The translations under genes were made by a program, and so were the position numbers. From the NCBI GenBank assembly GCA_944363645.1, contig CALVUR010000004.1:1-64000 (forward strand): DNA of 64,000 nucleotides, written 5' to 3'. The notes under the pieces were generated by a model that saw only the letters and a list, made by a program, of their open reading frames with translations, had not been told where the DNA came from and searched no databases. The stretch is from an uncultured Clostridia bacterium (lineage in GTDB: Bacteria; Bacillota; Clostridia; Christensenellales; Borkfalkiaceae). Positions 1 to 7,843 of this stretch are shown here, piece after piece (the stretch's first letter is position 1; each line of letters starts with the position of its first letter).

Positions 1-77
1 TTTTTGGTTGCAACTGGCAGGTCGCAACTTTTATTATACACAAACGGAGGATTTTTCTCAACGGTAAACCTTTACTG

Positions 78-101
78 AACCCCCAGACAATCTGGGGGGT
101 T
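78..101. terminator. GC-rich hairpin, probable terminator
   Basis: Perfect stem ACCCCCAGA / TCTGGGGGT with a 3-nt loop. It lies outside the ABC operon and probably ends a plus-strand gene left of the window; the T-run after it is poor. Confidence 0.5.
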
Positions 102-116
102 ATTGTTTACACAACA

Positions 117-151
117 AAGCGTGTAAGTCATTTTTATCAGCTTACACGCTT
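117..151. terminator. Intrinsic terminator, 3' side of the ABC importer operon
   Basis: An 11-bp perfect stem AAGCGTGTAAG / CTTACACGCTT with a 13-nt loop, about 37 nt beyond the ABC ATPase stop. The T-rich tail is on the plus-strand side (CTTTTTGACTTTCTTT), so it fits a convergent plus-strand transcript best, but the stem could stop either strand. Confidence 0.55.
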
Positions 152-187
152 TTTGACTTTCTTTAACAATATCAAAATTACAAGTAC

Positions 188-958
188 TCATACAAAAGAT
201 ATTTCTGTATAGGGCAAATCTTTGCTTAAGCAAACATTATCGCCATATATGCATCTTAAATCCTCAACATTAATTATCTTGTTGGCTGGACCAAATTTAA
301 GGATTTTACCTTCGTTCATCAGTGCGACATTACATTCAAGGAAAAGTGCATGATTGGGATTATGCGATGACAATATGATAGTCTTGTTCTCACGTTTGCT
401 TATTTCTTTCAATATAGATAAAACCAAACTTTGGTTCTTTAAATCTAGCGCAGAAGTAGGTTCATCCAATAAGATTATTTTAGTATTTTGCAACAAAGAA
501 GATACTAAACTAACAATCTGTCTTTCACCGCCACTTAATTCGCTCATATTTTTATGAATCAAATGCTCTATGTGAAACTTATTTGCCATATCAATAGTTT
601 TTTGTTTTTCCGATTGAGAAGGTGTTTGATAAAACTTTAGCGAATTAACCATACCGTACGTTAAATAATCTTCAACCTTTACATCGTCAATTCCGCTAAT
701 TTTCTGTGGCACATAGGCTACTAATTTACTACGCTCACGTATCGATAAACTTGACAGTAACGTATCATTGTAAGATATTTCACCTGTAATGTTATTAAAC
801 AATCCCGCAATAGCTTTAATTAAAGTAGTTTTTCCGCATCCATTTAAGCCCAATAGTACAGTTATTGTATTATCACTTATACTAAAATTGACGTTTTTCA
901 AAACAGGATCAAATTTCCTGCCGTACGAAAAACACAAGTTTTTAATATTAATGCTCAT
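188..958 (-). CDS. ABC importer ATPase, FecE/FhuC type
   Basis: ATP-hydrolysing subunit (256 aa) of a type II importer for iron-siderophore, haem, cobalamin or a similar chelate. Walker A GLNGCGKTT is near residue 40, the signature LSGGERQ near 142 and Walker B IILLDEPTS just after. Length is normal for the FecE/BtuD family. The ATG is preceded by AGGAGGG at good spacing. It overlaps the permease gene by 11 bp, so permease and ATPase are translationally coupled, and it is the last gene of a three-gene operon. The substrate cannot be told from the ATPase. Confidence 0.93.
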   Translation of the reverse strand: MSINIKNLCFSYGRKFDPVLKNVNFSISDNTITVLLGLNGCGKTTLIKAIAGLFNNITGEISYNDTLLSSLSIRERSKLVAYVPQKISGIDDVKVEDYLTYGMVNSLKFYQTPSQSEKQKTIDMANKFHIEHLIHKNMSELSGGERQIVSLVSSLLQNTKIILLDEPTSALDLKNQSLVLSILKEISKRENKTIILSSHNPNHALFLECNVALMNEGKILKFGPANKIINVEDLRCIYGDNVCLSKDLPYTEISFV

Positions 959-1952
959 GATAATCCCTCCTTTTTAAAAAGAGTATTATCACAAAAATAA
1001 TCGTACCAAACAGCCCGGTCACAGCACTTAGCGGTATTTCTTCTGAGGTAAACGTTCTGGAAAGTATATCTACAACGATCATAAAAATGCCGCCAAACGT
1101 TATACACAACGGGATCGTTTTCCTTGTGTTCCTCCCAGCAATCAATCTTACAATATGTGGAATTACTAACCCAATCCAAGATATTGTTCCACTAAAAGCA
1201 ACAGTGCTAGCCGTAAGTAATGTCGCAATCCCGATGATCAAATACCTGTATAATGTATAATTTATTCCTTTAGTCTGTGCTTCTTCCCTACCAAGAGCCA
1301 CTATATTAATTCGCCAACTGATAGACAGTAAAAAAATTGTAGAAACAGCAACTATAGGTAGTAAGATATATACTGTTTCCATTTTTGCATTCGCAAATGA
1401 TCCCATTAGCCAATAAGTTATACTAGCAAGCTTAACTTCGTTGCCTGCAAAGTATTTTATTAAAGACAGAAGCGAGGACATTAATCCACCAACTATTATT
1501 CCTGACAACAGCAAAATAGTGGATGAGCCATTTCTAAAGAACTTGGCAATTAAAACGGTAGTCATTACAGTCAGTATTCCGACCGCAAAGGCTAATACAC
1601 TAATGAAAGCACTTGATAACCCAATAACGATAGCCAAAGCAGCACCTACCCCTGCGCCATTACTAACACCTAACAAATCCGGTGATGTTAACTTGTTTTG
1701 GAAAGTTTCTTGATACAATAAGCCGGATAAACTCAAGGCGATGCCCGTTAACCCTGCTACTATCGTTCGAGGAATCCTTAGTGTAATAATAACACTTCTA
1801 TCTGTTTGAAAATGGGGATCGTTTGTAAATAATGCTTTGAAAAAGTTACCAATACTTATGCTGTATCGTCCTACCATTAACGCTAAGAAAAACACTATTA
1901 CAAACAACAGTAGGGATGCAGACAAGAATATTATTGTTTTTTTATTCTTCAT
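948..1952 (-). CDS. ABC importer permease, FecCD family
   Basis: Membrane permease of 334 aa with the roughly ten hydrophobic segments typical of FecCD/BtuC proteins. Recognisable family features are the RIPRTIVAGLTG stretch near residue 65, GVSNGAGVGAALA near 105 and GLVIPHIVRLIAG near 255, the coupling-helix region that docks on the ATPase. Its start overlaps the stop of the upstream binding-protein gene by 4 bp (ATGA). It would form a homodimer with two copies of the adjoining ATPase. Confidence 0.93.
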   Translation of the reverse strand: MKNKKTIIFLSASLLLFVIVFFLALMVGRYSISIGNFFKALFTNDPHFQTDRSVIITLRIPRTIVAGLTGIALSLSGLLYQETFQNKLTSPDLLGVSNGAGVGAALAIVIGLSSAFISVLAFAVGILTVMTTVLIAKFFRNGSSTILLLSGIIVGGLMSSLLSLIKYFAGNEVKLASITYWLMGSFANAKMETVYILLPIVAVSTIFLLSISWRINIVALGREEAQTKGINYTLYRYLIIGIATLLTASTVAFSGTISWIGLVIPHIVRLIAGRNTRKTIPLCITFGGIFMIVVDILSRTFTSEEIPLSAVTGLFGTIIFVIILFLKRRDYHEH

Positions 1953-3019
1953 CTTACCAACGAATTACCCTCGGCATCCAAACCTTGCAACATATATGAA
2001 ACTTGTGTATCAGTTAAAGTGGTTCCGAAATACTCATTGATGGTAGCTTCAACCATAGTAGGAATATCATAATCAAAATATTCAGGGTAAATTTTGTTAG
2101 CTTGATCATAGAAGAATATCGGCGTCATAGCAGATAATTGTTCAAACGCAGTTAACCCAATAGGTATATTAAAAATTTGGTTATTTTTTACTGAATCTAA
2201 TTTTGAATAAGGTTCCTGCTTTAATAACTCAATATTTATGTTTTGGTAAATACCGCCACAAACAAAAACATCGGGATTTGCAGCCATTACCTCTTCTTGT
2301 GATGGCTTGTTTGTTTCTAATGTCGTCCCAACATAATCAAATCCTAGAACTCTATACGCATACTCCGTAAATGAACCTACCATATCGGTATATCCAATGC
2401 CATTATCTTTATCTCCTCGCACATAGAATAATATTTTTTCCTCAACATCGTGTTTAGCAAGTTCAGTTTGTATTTCTTCTATTGCGGTTTCAACTCGATT
2501 ATTCCACAACTCAGCTTTTTCTTTTACTTCAGCACTGTCCCAAATTTGTGTAACCAAATCTGAAAAGTATGTAACATAGTTGTCGAATGTCGGATTTCCA
2601 TACAAAGACACGGTAATAGCGTTGATACCATGCTCTCTAAGCCCCTCAGCTATATATTGCTCTGGAGCCAAAACAAGTTCAACACCTCTTACAACAAAAG
2701 TTTCATAACTATCATTGTAGCCATATATATAATGATCTTTTGCTTCAGGATATATAATTTGCACCCAAGGATTGTTTAATGTTCCCTCGTATGCACCATC
2801 AATACAATCCCCCAATCCATAGGCAATTAATAAATCATAAGTAGTTCTTGATACACACGCAACTTTTTTAGGATTCTTTGGAACAATAACCGTATCTCCA
2901 ACCATATCAACAATTTGTACGGTTTCTGATTTCGTATTATTTGAGTCTGTACAACCAACACAAGTTAATAACAATACAAAAGTCATTATAATGACTAAAA
3001 ATGTTGTGCTCTTTTTCAT
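1949..3019 (-). CDS. Chelate-binding lipoprotein of the ABC importer
   Basis: Periplasmic-binding-protein-like lipoprotein (356 aa), first gene of the importer operon. The N-terminus is a lipoprotein signal: MKKS, a hydrophobic run, then Cys at about residue 23, followed by a short polar linker. The body has the FecB/BtuF-like pattern (DMVGDTVIVPKNPKKVAC, a direct match to the usual D..G..V.VP..P.RV start). The ATG is preceded by AAGGAGG. Ligand is probably an iron complex or corrinoid; this is inference from family only. Confidence 0.9.
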   Translation of the reverse strand: MKKSTTFLVIIMTFVLLLTCVGCTDSNNTKSETVQIVDMVGDTVIVPKNPKKVACVSRTTYDLLIAYGLGDCIDGAYEGTLNNPWVQIIYPEAKDHYIYGYNDSYETFVVRGVELVLAPEQYIAEGLREHGINAITVSLYGNPTFDNYVTYFSDLVTQIWDSAEVKEKAELWNNRVETAIEEIQTELAKHDVEEKILFYVRGDKDNGIGYTDMVGSFTEYAYRVLGFDYVGTTLETNKPSQEEVMAANPDVFVCGGIYQNINIELLKQEPYSKLDSVKNNQIFNIPIGLTAFEQLSAMTPIFFYDQANKIYPEYFDYDIPTMVEATINEYFGTTLTDTQVSYMLQGLDAEGNSLVR

Positions 3020-3130
3020 TCTATTAGCCTCCTTGTTAGATAATAATACCTTAAATTAGGATACTAAAAAGATAAATTTTATTGAGGTGAAAAAACATCT
3101 ATTTTAGTTATTCCAATTATCATTTTTTTT

Positions 3131-3159
3131 ATTATAACTATTTTATCAAACTTAGTCAA
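3131..3159 (-). promoter_or_regulatory. Sigma-A promoter of the ABC importer operon
   Basis: On the minus strand TTGACT (3154-3159) and TATAAT (3131-3136) are 17 bp apart. Expected start near 3124, about 105 nt upstream of the lipoprotein ATG. Two direct copies of AGTATTGA lie at and just upstream of the -35, and TGATAAT, a Fur-type half-site, lies just downstream of the -10; neither is sufficient to name a regulator. Confidence 0.75.
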
Positions 3160-3238
3160 TACTTTGATCAATACTATGATAAAACATGTGACATTTTCTA
3201 ACATACGTGATAAAACAAATATTTATTCCTTTTGCAAC

Positions 3239-3307
3239 CGTGGCGTGTGCTTGTCTTTGATACGAGAGCGACGGCGCTTCGCGCCGCCGCGACAAGCACA
3301 CGCCACG
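3239..3307. repeat. Long GC-rich inverted repeat with nested hairpin
   Basis: CGTGGCGTGTGCTTGTC at 3239-3255 pairs perfectly over 17 bp with 3291-3307. The loop itself carries a second perfect hairpin, CGGCGC-TTC-GCGCCG (3272-3286). It opens a GC-rich island (3241-3420, about 60% GC by hand count) in otherwise AT-rich DNA. No convincing protein is encoded on either strand; it could be a structured RNA, a small mobile element or a foreign remnant. Confidence 0.7.
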
Positions 3308-3488
3308 AAAACAAACAACGCGGAAAACCAAACCGAAAGGCGCGGCGGCGCGGAGCCGTCCCCGCTAAACCGCTTGGGATCGGCTGCCGCTTTTCCGCCG
3401 TGTAATGCTTTTTCACGATTGGATATTACCTTTAGGTTTCAATCTTGTATTTGCGTTTTGCAACAATACCGAAGTAATCGACAGAAAA

Positions 3489-3525
3489 GAATAATACGAA
3501 CTCGTTTTCAGAGTTCGTATTATTC
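3489..3525 (-). terminator. Terminator behind the tRNA-Ser 3' fragment
   Basis: A 15-bp perfect stem GAATAATACGAACTC / GAGTTCGTATTATTC with a 7-nt loop, followed on the minus strand by TTTTCT. It sits 5 bp beyond the CCA of the truncated tRNA copy, exactly where a tRNA gene's own terminator would be. Confidence 0.75.
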
Positions 3526-3530
3526 CCTAA

Positions 3531-3551
3531 TGGCGGAGAGGACAGGATTCG
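3531..3551 (-). pseudogene. Duplicated 3' end of tRNA-Ser (att-like)
   Basis: These 21 bp are identical to 3730-3750, the 3' end of the intact tRNA-Ser gene including the encoded CCA. The rest of a tRNA is missing. A tRNA 3'-end direct repeat is the usual footprint of integrase-mediated insertion, but a partial tandem duplication would look the same. The sequence between the copies is only 178 bp. Confidence 0.7.
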
Positions 3552-3660
3552 CAGATGTTTCGGAATGCTTTTTTAAAGCATTGTAACTTTGCAAGCAAAG
3601 TGCCGAAAATCATTATATAGTTTGCTTGCTTTCGCAAGTGGCAAAGCAAGGCTTTGCCCA

Positions 3661-3674
3661 GGTTCGAATCCCAC
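3661..3674 (+). other. tRNA T-arm-like fragment
   Basis: GGTTCGAATCCC on the plus strand matches the T-stem/T-loop consensus of a tRNA, but no D-arm, anticodon arm or matching acceptor strand was found upstream. Probably a second tRNA fragment within the 178-bp stretch between the duplicated tRNA-Ser ends. Confidence 0.4.
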
Positions 3675-3700
3675 AACAACTTTTTCAACATAACAAAAAA

Positions 3701-3729
3701 CCTTAAGCCGTGTTGGCTTAAGGTTTTTT
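3701..3729 (-). terminator. Terminator of tRNA-Ser
   Basis: Stem CCTTAAGCC / GGCTTAAGG (3701-3709, 3715-3723) begins 6 bp beyond the CCA end of the tRNA and has A/T-runs on both sides, so it could act in both directions. Confidence 0.8.
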
Positions 3730-3817
3730 TGGCGGAGAGGACAGGATTCGAACCTGCGGTACGTTTCCGTACACAACATTTCCAATGTTGCACCATCGAC
3801 CACTCAGACACCTCTCC
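3730..3817 (-). tRNA. tRNA-Ser (anticodon GGA)
   Basis: 88 nt including an encoded CCA. Acceptor GGAGAGG pairs with CCTCTCC; anticodon stem CAACA / TGTTG encloses the loop TTGGAAA, giving anticodon GGA for UCC/UCU; a long variable arm (TACGGAAACGTA region) identifies a class II serine tRNA; the T-arm is CAGG-TTCGAAT-CCTG. Its 3' end is duplicated at 3531-3551. Confidence 0.96.
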
Positions 3818-4000
3818 GTAAGTCGACTTGTTTTAAGTTAAGTTGCCTAACTATTATATAAAATGTGTTTATAATTGTCAAACCTTTTTGCCCATTTTAA
3901 AATAATTTTATAATTTTAGAAAAAACCTTATAATAAAATCATTTTACTATTGTCTTTTAATTGGGCTTTTTGGCGGTTTAATACAATCAAAAATTTGATG

Positions 4001-4024
4001 AAAAGTCCGCCTATAGGTCGATTA
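4001..4024. repeat. Palindromic element copy 1, partial, at rsmA stop
   Basis: Left arm AAAAGTCCG and core CCTATAGG are present; the right half is degenerate. The rsmA stop codon (4022-4024) lies within its end. Confidence 0.65.
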
Positions 4025-4858
4025 TTCGATAATTTTTTGATCAAATAGAACATTTGACAAATCAATAAATTGGGTGGTAGATAAAACTTCGCCACGGATA
4101 GATGTATCCAAATTTAAGCCCATCAAAATGCTTTCTGCTTGCGCCCTTGTGATAGGTAAATTATTGATTAAATTGTTTACCAAAGTCTTTCTTCTTGATA
4201 AAAAAGCGATGCGCAAAGTTTCTTTAAAAGCCCTTTCACTTTTAGCGTTGTACTTATTCACCCTATCGATTTTAACGACTGCGGAATCGACATTAGGCAC
4301 GGGGTAAAAGTTATCACGTGTAACGGTAAACATATACTCACTGTCGCCGTAATAATCGATAGCGGCTGTAATGCTACCATAATCTTTAGTACCGGCTTTA
4401 GCGGTAAAGCGCAAAGCAACTTCTTTTTGGACCATAATAACAAGCCTTTGACAGCCCTTAAATTCTTCTAAAAGACGCATAGTGATTGGCGAAGTTATAT
4501 AATATGGCAAGTTTGCGACCACAATAAACCTGTCCCCAACGATTTCTTGAACGTTTTCAACTTTTTCACGCATGAAGTCCCTGAAAACGACCTCTGCATT
4601 ATCAACACCTGCTAAAGTTTCGCTTAAAACGGGGGCTAAGTTTTTATCGATTTCATATCCGACAACATACTTTGCCCTTTTTGCCAAACACTTAGTAAGT
4701 GTGCCGGCACCAACACCGATTTCAAGCACGACATCATCGCTTGTAATTTGCGCAGCATCGACAATTTTTTCGAGCAAACTTGTATCTTCGATAAAGTTTT
4801 GACCGTAACGCTTATTAAAATGAAAGTTGTTTTTTTGTATAGTCTTTTTTAAATCCAT
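4022..4858 (-). CDS. rsmA: 16S rRNA dimethyladenosine transferase RsmA (KsgA)
   Basis: SAM-dependent methyltransferase (278 aa) that dimethylates two adjacent adenines in helix 45 of 16S rRNA late in 30S assembly. Motif I EIGVGAGTLT is near residue 47 and the catalytic motif ANLPYYITSP near 122, both typical for the KsgA/Dim1 family; the N-terminal NFIEDTSLLEKIV also fits. It is last in a metG-tatD-rsmA run transcribed on the minus strand. In most Firmicutes the RNase M5 gene rnmV lies between tatD and rsmA; here only 37 bp separate them. The ribosome binding site is weak. Confidence 0.95.
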   Translation of the reverse strand: MDLKKTIQKNNFHFNKRYGQNFIEDTSLLEKIVDAAQITSDDVVLEIGVGAGTLTKCLAKRAKYVVGYEIDKNLAPVLSETLAGVDNAEVVFRDFMREKVENVQEIVGDRFIVVANLPYYITSPITMRLLEEFKGCQRLVIMVQKEVALRFTAKAGTKDYGSITAAIDYYGDSEYMFTVTRDNFYPVPNVDSAVVKIDRVNKYNAKSERAFKETLRIAFLSRRKTLVNNLINNLPITRAQAESILMGLNLDTSIRGEVLSTTQFIDLSNVLFDQKIIE

Positions 4859-4883
4859 CTTATCAAAAAATTATCAAAAAGCC

Positions 4884-4912
4884 TTAATAACGGGCTTATA
4901 GCCCCACTTTTT
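4884..4912. repeat. Palindromic element copy 2, forms TatD C-terminus
   Basis: Core GGGCTTATAGCCC and arm CCACTTTTTT. On the minus strand the arm and core are read as the last residues KKVGL and the stop codon TAA of tatD. Confidence 0.85.
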
Positions 4913-5663
4913 TGAAAAATCTATAAAAATTTTCTTTTACTGTTTGGGCAAAATCTTCAACATTTAAGCCGTAAATTTGTGCAAGTTTTTCGTACACAAA
5001 TACAACGTTGTAAGGATAATTTGTTGTGCCCCTTAAAGGAACGGGCGACATATATGGCGCATCGGTTTCAGCCAAAATTCTATCTTTAGGGATTGCCCTT
5101 ACGATATCGTCTTTTTTGCTGTTTTTAAAGGTAACCACCCCACCGAACGCAAAATATGCGCCAAGATCTAAATAGTTAAATGCTTGTTCACGACTTTCGC
5201 TGTAACAATGCATTAAAAAGCCATTATTTAAGTATTTTTTATTTGCCTTTAACGTTGTCAAAAGGTCGTTTGATGCATCACGGGAATGAATGATTATGGG
5301 CAAATTAAACTTATCTGCCATAAAAATTTGCTCTTCAAAAAGTTGTTTTTGCAAAGATTTATCTAACGGCTCATAGTGATAATCAAGCCCGATTTCACCC
5401 ACTGCAACACACTTTTTATCGGTAAGTAAGCCCTGAATTTTAAATACATCTACCGACTTCAAGCTTTCAGACGGGTGTATGCCCGCCGAAAAGTAAACAT
5501 TTTCAAAGTGCTTTGCATTTTGACTTGCAAAAACTGAAGTGTCAAAATTCCAACCAATATCAACAAGCAAGTTGACATTTTTATTTTTGCACTCGTTTAC
5601 AATTTCAGCTGGCGAAGTATACCTACTGTCCGTTAAATGACAGTGAGAATCAATATAAAACAT
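4896..5663 (-). CDS. tatD: TatD family metal-dependent DNase
   Basis: TIM-barrel hydrolase (255 aa) with 3'-exonuclease activity on DNA/RNA in characterised relatives. Metal ligands are visible: SHCHL near residue 6, the Glu in GEIGLDYHYE near 93, IIHSRDA near 128, MHCYSES near 153 and ETDAPYMSP near 203. It follows metG with a 12-bp gap. The last five codons and the stop come from a dispersed palindromic element, so the true ancestral C-terminus may have been slightly different. Confidence 0.95.
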   Translation of the reverse strand: MFYIDSHCHLTDSRYTSPAEIVNECKNKNVNLLVDIGWNFDTSVFASQNAKHFENVYFSAGIHPSESLKSVDVFKIQGLLTDKKCVAVGEIGLDYHYEPLDKSLQKQLFEEQIFMADKFNLPIIIHSRDASNDLLTTLKANKKYLNNGFLMHCYSESREQAFNYLDLGAYFAFGGVVTFKNSKKDDIVRAIPKDRILAETDAPYMSPVPLRGTTNYPYNVVFVYEKLAQIYGLNVEDFAQTVKENFYRFFKKVGL

Positions 5664-5675
5664 AAAAATACCTAA

Positions 5676-7691
5676 CTATCTAATACGGCTACCTTCGGGC
5701 AAACTCATATCAGGTTCAACAAGTTTAACATTATCGCCCTCTTCACCGCACAAAATCATGCCTTGACTTAACACACCACGAAGTTTTGCTGGCTTTAAGT
5801 TTGCAACCAAAACAACCTTTTTGCCAACCAATTCTTCTGGGGTGTAATATTTAGCGATACCGCTTACGACCTGTCTTTCTTCATAGCCAAGTGAAAGTTG
5901 AAGTTTTAAAAGTTTATCGGATTTTTCAACCTTTTCGCAAGAAATAACCTTTGCAACCCTTAACTCTACCTTGAAAAATTCATCAATATTGATTTCGTCA
6001 GGATGCTCACAAATTTCGCCAGATTTTTTATTATCTTTTGCCTTATTTTCATCGCCATTTTGTGCGTTTTCGGGCTTATAGGCGGACTTTTGGCTTTCTT
6101 TGTGGCGTTTAATCATTAAATCTTCAATCTCTTTAAGTTCCTTTTTAACATCGATTCTTGGGAAGATTGGTTGTGATTTTATAACCTTTGTACCAGCCTT
6201 TAAACCGCCAAAGTTTTTAGCTTCCAATAAATTTACATCGTCAGCGTTTATTGAATAGCAAGCCAAAATTTGAGTTGCAGATGAAGGAATGAACGCAAGC
6301 AAAAGCGATGCGCAAATTCTAATAACTTCGCTCAAATTGTAAAGTACCGTTTGAAGCCTGCCTTTTTTGGCTGGATCTTTTGCCAAAACCCAAGGCGTTG
6401 TTTCGTCGATATATTTATTTGCCCTACCAACGACCTTGAAAATATCTTGCAAAGCCCTTGGAACGTTGATTTCTTCAATGTCTTTAGCAACAACGTCATA
6501 TAGTTCGCTTACCATACTGATAAGTTCGTTATCGATCTCGTCCTTATCTGCTGGCTCTAACAAAACACCGTCAAAGTTTTGGTTTATCATTGCGGTAGTC
6601 CTTGAAACAAGGTTACCTAAATCGTTACTTAAATCGCTGTTGATGCGGTTTAAGAAGTTTTCGTTTGAGTAAACGCCGTCCGTGCCGAAAGGAATTTCAC
6701 GAAGCAAATAATACCTTAAACTGTCTTTGCCATACCTTGCGACAAAGTCCTTTGGATCGGTAAGTTCGGTGTTTATCTTGTCTTGCTTTGATTTGGAAAG
6801 TTTATCGCCGCCAACAAGCAACCAGCCATGACCATAAATGCGCTTTGGAAGTGGCAAGTCTAAAGCCATCAAAATTGCCGGCCAAATGATTGCGTGGAAT
6901 CTTATAATTTCCTTACCCGTCATGTGAAGGTCGCATGGCCAGAACTTATTGAATAAAGTTTCGTCGCCGTTATGATAGCCAAGTGCCGAGATGTAGTTTG
7001 AAAGTGCGTCAATCCAAACGTAAACTGTGTGCTCTTTATCAAAGTCAACAGGGATACCCCACTTTACCGAAGTCCTTGAAACGCACAAATCTTGCAAGCC
7101 CGGTTTAATGAAGTTGTTTATCATTTCGTTTACACGGGTTTTTGGTTGCAAAAATTCTGGGTTGTCTTGATAAAGCTGTAAAATTTTATCGGCATACTTT
7201 GAAAGACGGAAAAAGTAACTTTCTTCACGTTCATGATGAACTTCCCTACCGCAGTCGGGGCATTTGCCGTCTACAAGTTGAGTTTCGGTAAAGAAACTTT
7301 CACAATGGGTGCAGTATAAGCCTTCGTAAACCGATTTATAAATATCGCCTTGCTCATACAAACGCTTAAAAATATACTGAACGGTTTTTGCGTGGTCTTC
7401 ATCGGTCGTCCTTATAAATCTGCTGTAATTGATATCTAAAAGTTGCCAAATATTTTTAAGGTCGGCAACGATTTCGTCAACATACTGTTTTGGTGTAACG
7501 CCCTTTTCTTTAGCCTTTGCTTCCACCTTTTGACCGTGTTCGTCAGTGCCGGTTAAAAAGAAAACATCCTTACCCTGCATTCGGTTAAAGCGAGCGATAG
7601 AATCGCAAATAACAGTTGTGTAACATGTGCCAATGTGCCAACTTCCGCTTGGGTAATAAATAGGTGTACTGATGTAAAATGTGTCTTTCAT
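5676..7691 (-). CDS. metG: Methionyl-tRNA synthetase with C-terminal tRNA-binding domain
   Basis: Class I synthetase (671 aa) charging tRNA-Met. The nucleotide-binding HIGT is near residue 20, a zinc knuckle CTHC...CPDC lies near 128-148, and the KMSKS-type loop KLSKSKQDK near 302. A Lys/Glu-rich linker leads to a Trbp111/EMAP-like tRNA-binding domain from about 565 to the end. The linker contains KSAYKPEN (near 534-541), encoded by a palindromic element, a place where extra or altered sequence should be tolerated. The ATG follows AAGGAGG. First gene of metG-tatD-rsmA. Confidence 0.96.
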   Translation of the reverse strand: MKDTFYISTPIYYPSGSWHIGTCYTTVICDSIARFNRMQGKDVFFLTGTDEHGQKVEAKAKEKGVTPKQYVDEIVADLKNIWQLLDINYSRFIRTTDEDHAKTVQYIFKRLYEQGDIYKSVYEGLYCTHCESFFTETQLVDGKCPDCGREVHHEREESYFFRLSKYADKILQLYQDNPEFLQPKTRVNEMINNFIKPGLQDLCVSRTSVKWGIPVDFDKEHTVYVWIDALSNYISALGYHNGDETLFNKFWPCDLHMTGKEIIRFHAIIWPAILMALDLPLPKRIYGHGWLLVGGDKLSKSKQDKINTELTDPKDFVARYGKDSLRYYLLREIPFGTDGVYSNENFLNRINSDLSNDLGNLVSRTTAMINQNFDGVLLEPADKDEIDNELISMVSELYDVVAKDIEEINVPRALQDIFKVVGRANKYIDETTPWVLAKDPAKKGRLQTVLYNLSEVIRICASLLLAFIPSSATQILACYSINADDVNLLEAKNFGGLKAGTKVIKSQPIFPRIDVKKELKEIEDLMIKRHKESQKSAYKPENAQNGDENKAKDNKKSGEICEHPDEINIDEFFKVELRVAKVISCEKVEKSDKLLKLQLSLGYEERQVVSGIAKYYTPEELVGKKVVLVANLKPAKLRGVLSQGMILCGEEGDNVKLVEPDMSLPEGSRIR
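6067..6091. repeat. Palindromic element copy 3, inside metG
   Basis: Core CGGGCTTATAGGCGG with arm ACTTTT, in frame in the linker between the anticodon-binding and tRNA-binding domains of MetG. Confidence 0.8.
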
Positions 7692-7843
7692 TTTAACCTC
7701 CTTGAAAAAATCACTCTATAGCAATAAAATTTTATTAACTGTAATTATATTAGTTTAAATATTATAACTCAATTAGTTTAAAAAGTAAAGCATAATAAAT
7801 AGCACACAATCATAATTTAATTTTAAGGTGCAATAAACGGCTT

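Noticed and set aside
3110..3124. Fur box upstream of the ABC importer operon
   Set aside because: Only a single TGATAAT half-site is present; no 7-1-7 palindrome can be made.
3164..3586. Open frames on both strands across the GC-rich hairpin island
   Set aside because: They run through a long inverted repeat, the tRNA-Ser fragment and its terminator, have no ribosome binding site and no recognisable domain.
3527..3811. Open frames over the tRNA-Ser gene and its duplicated end
   Set aside because: They translate tRNA sequence.
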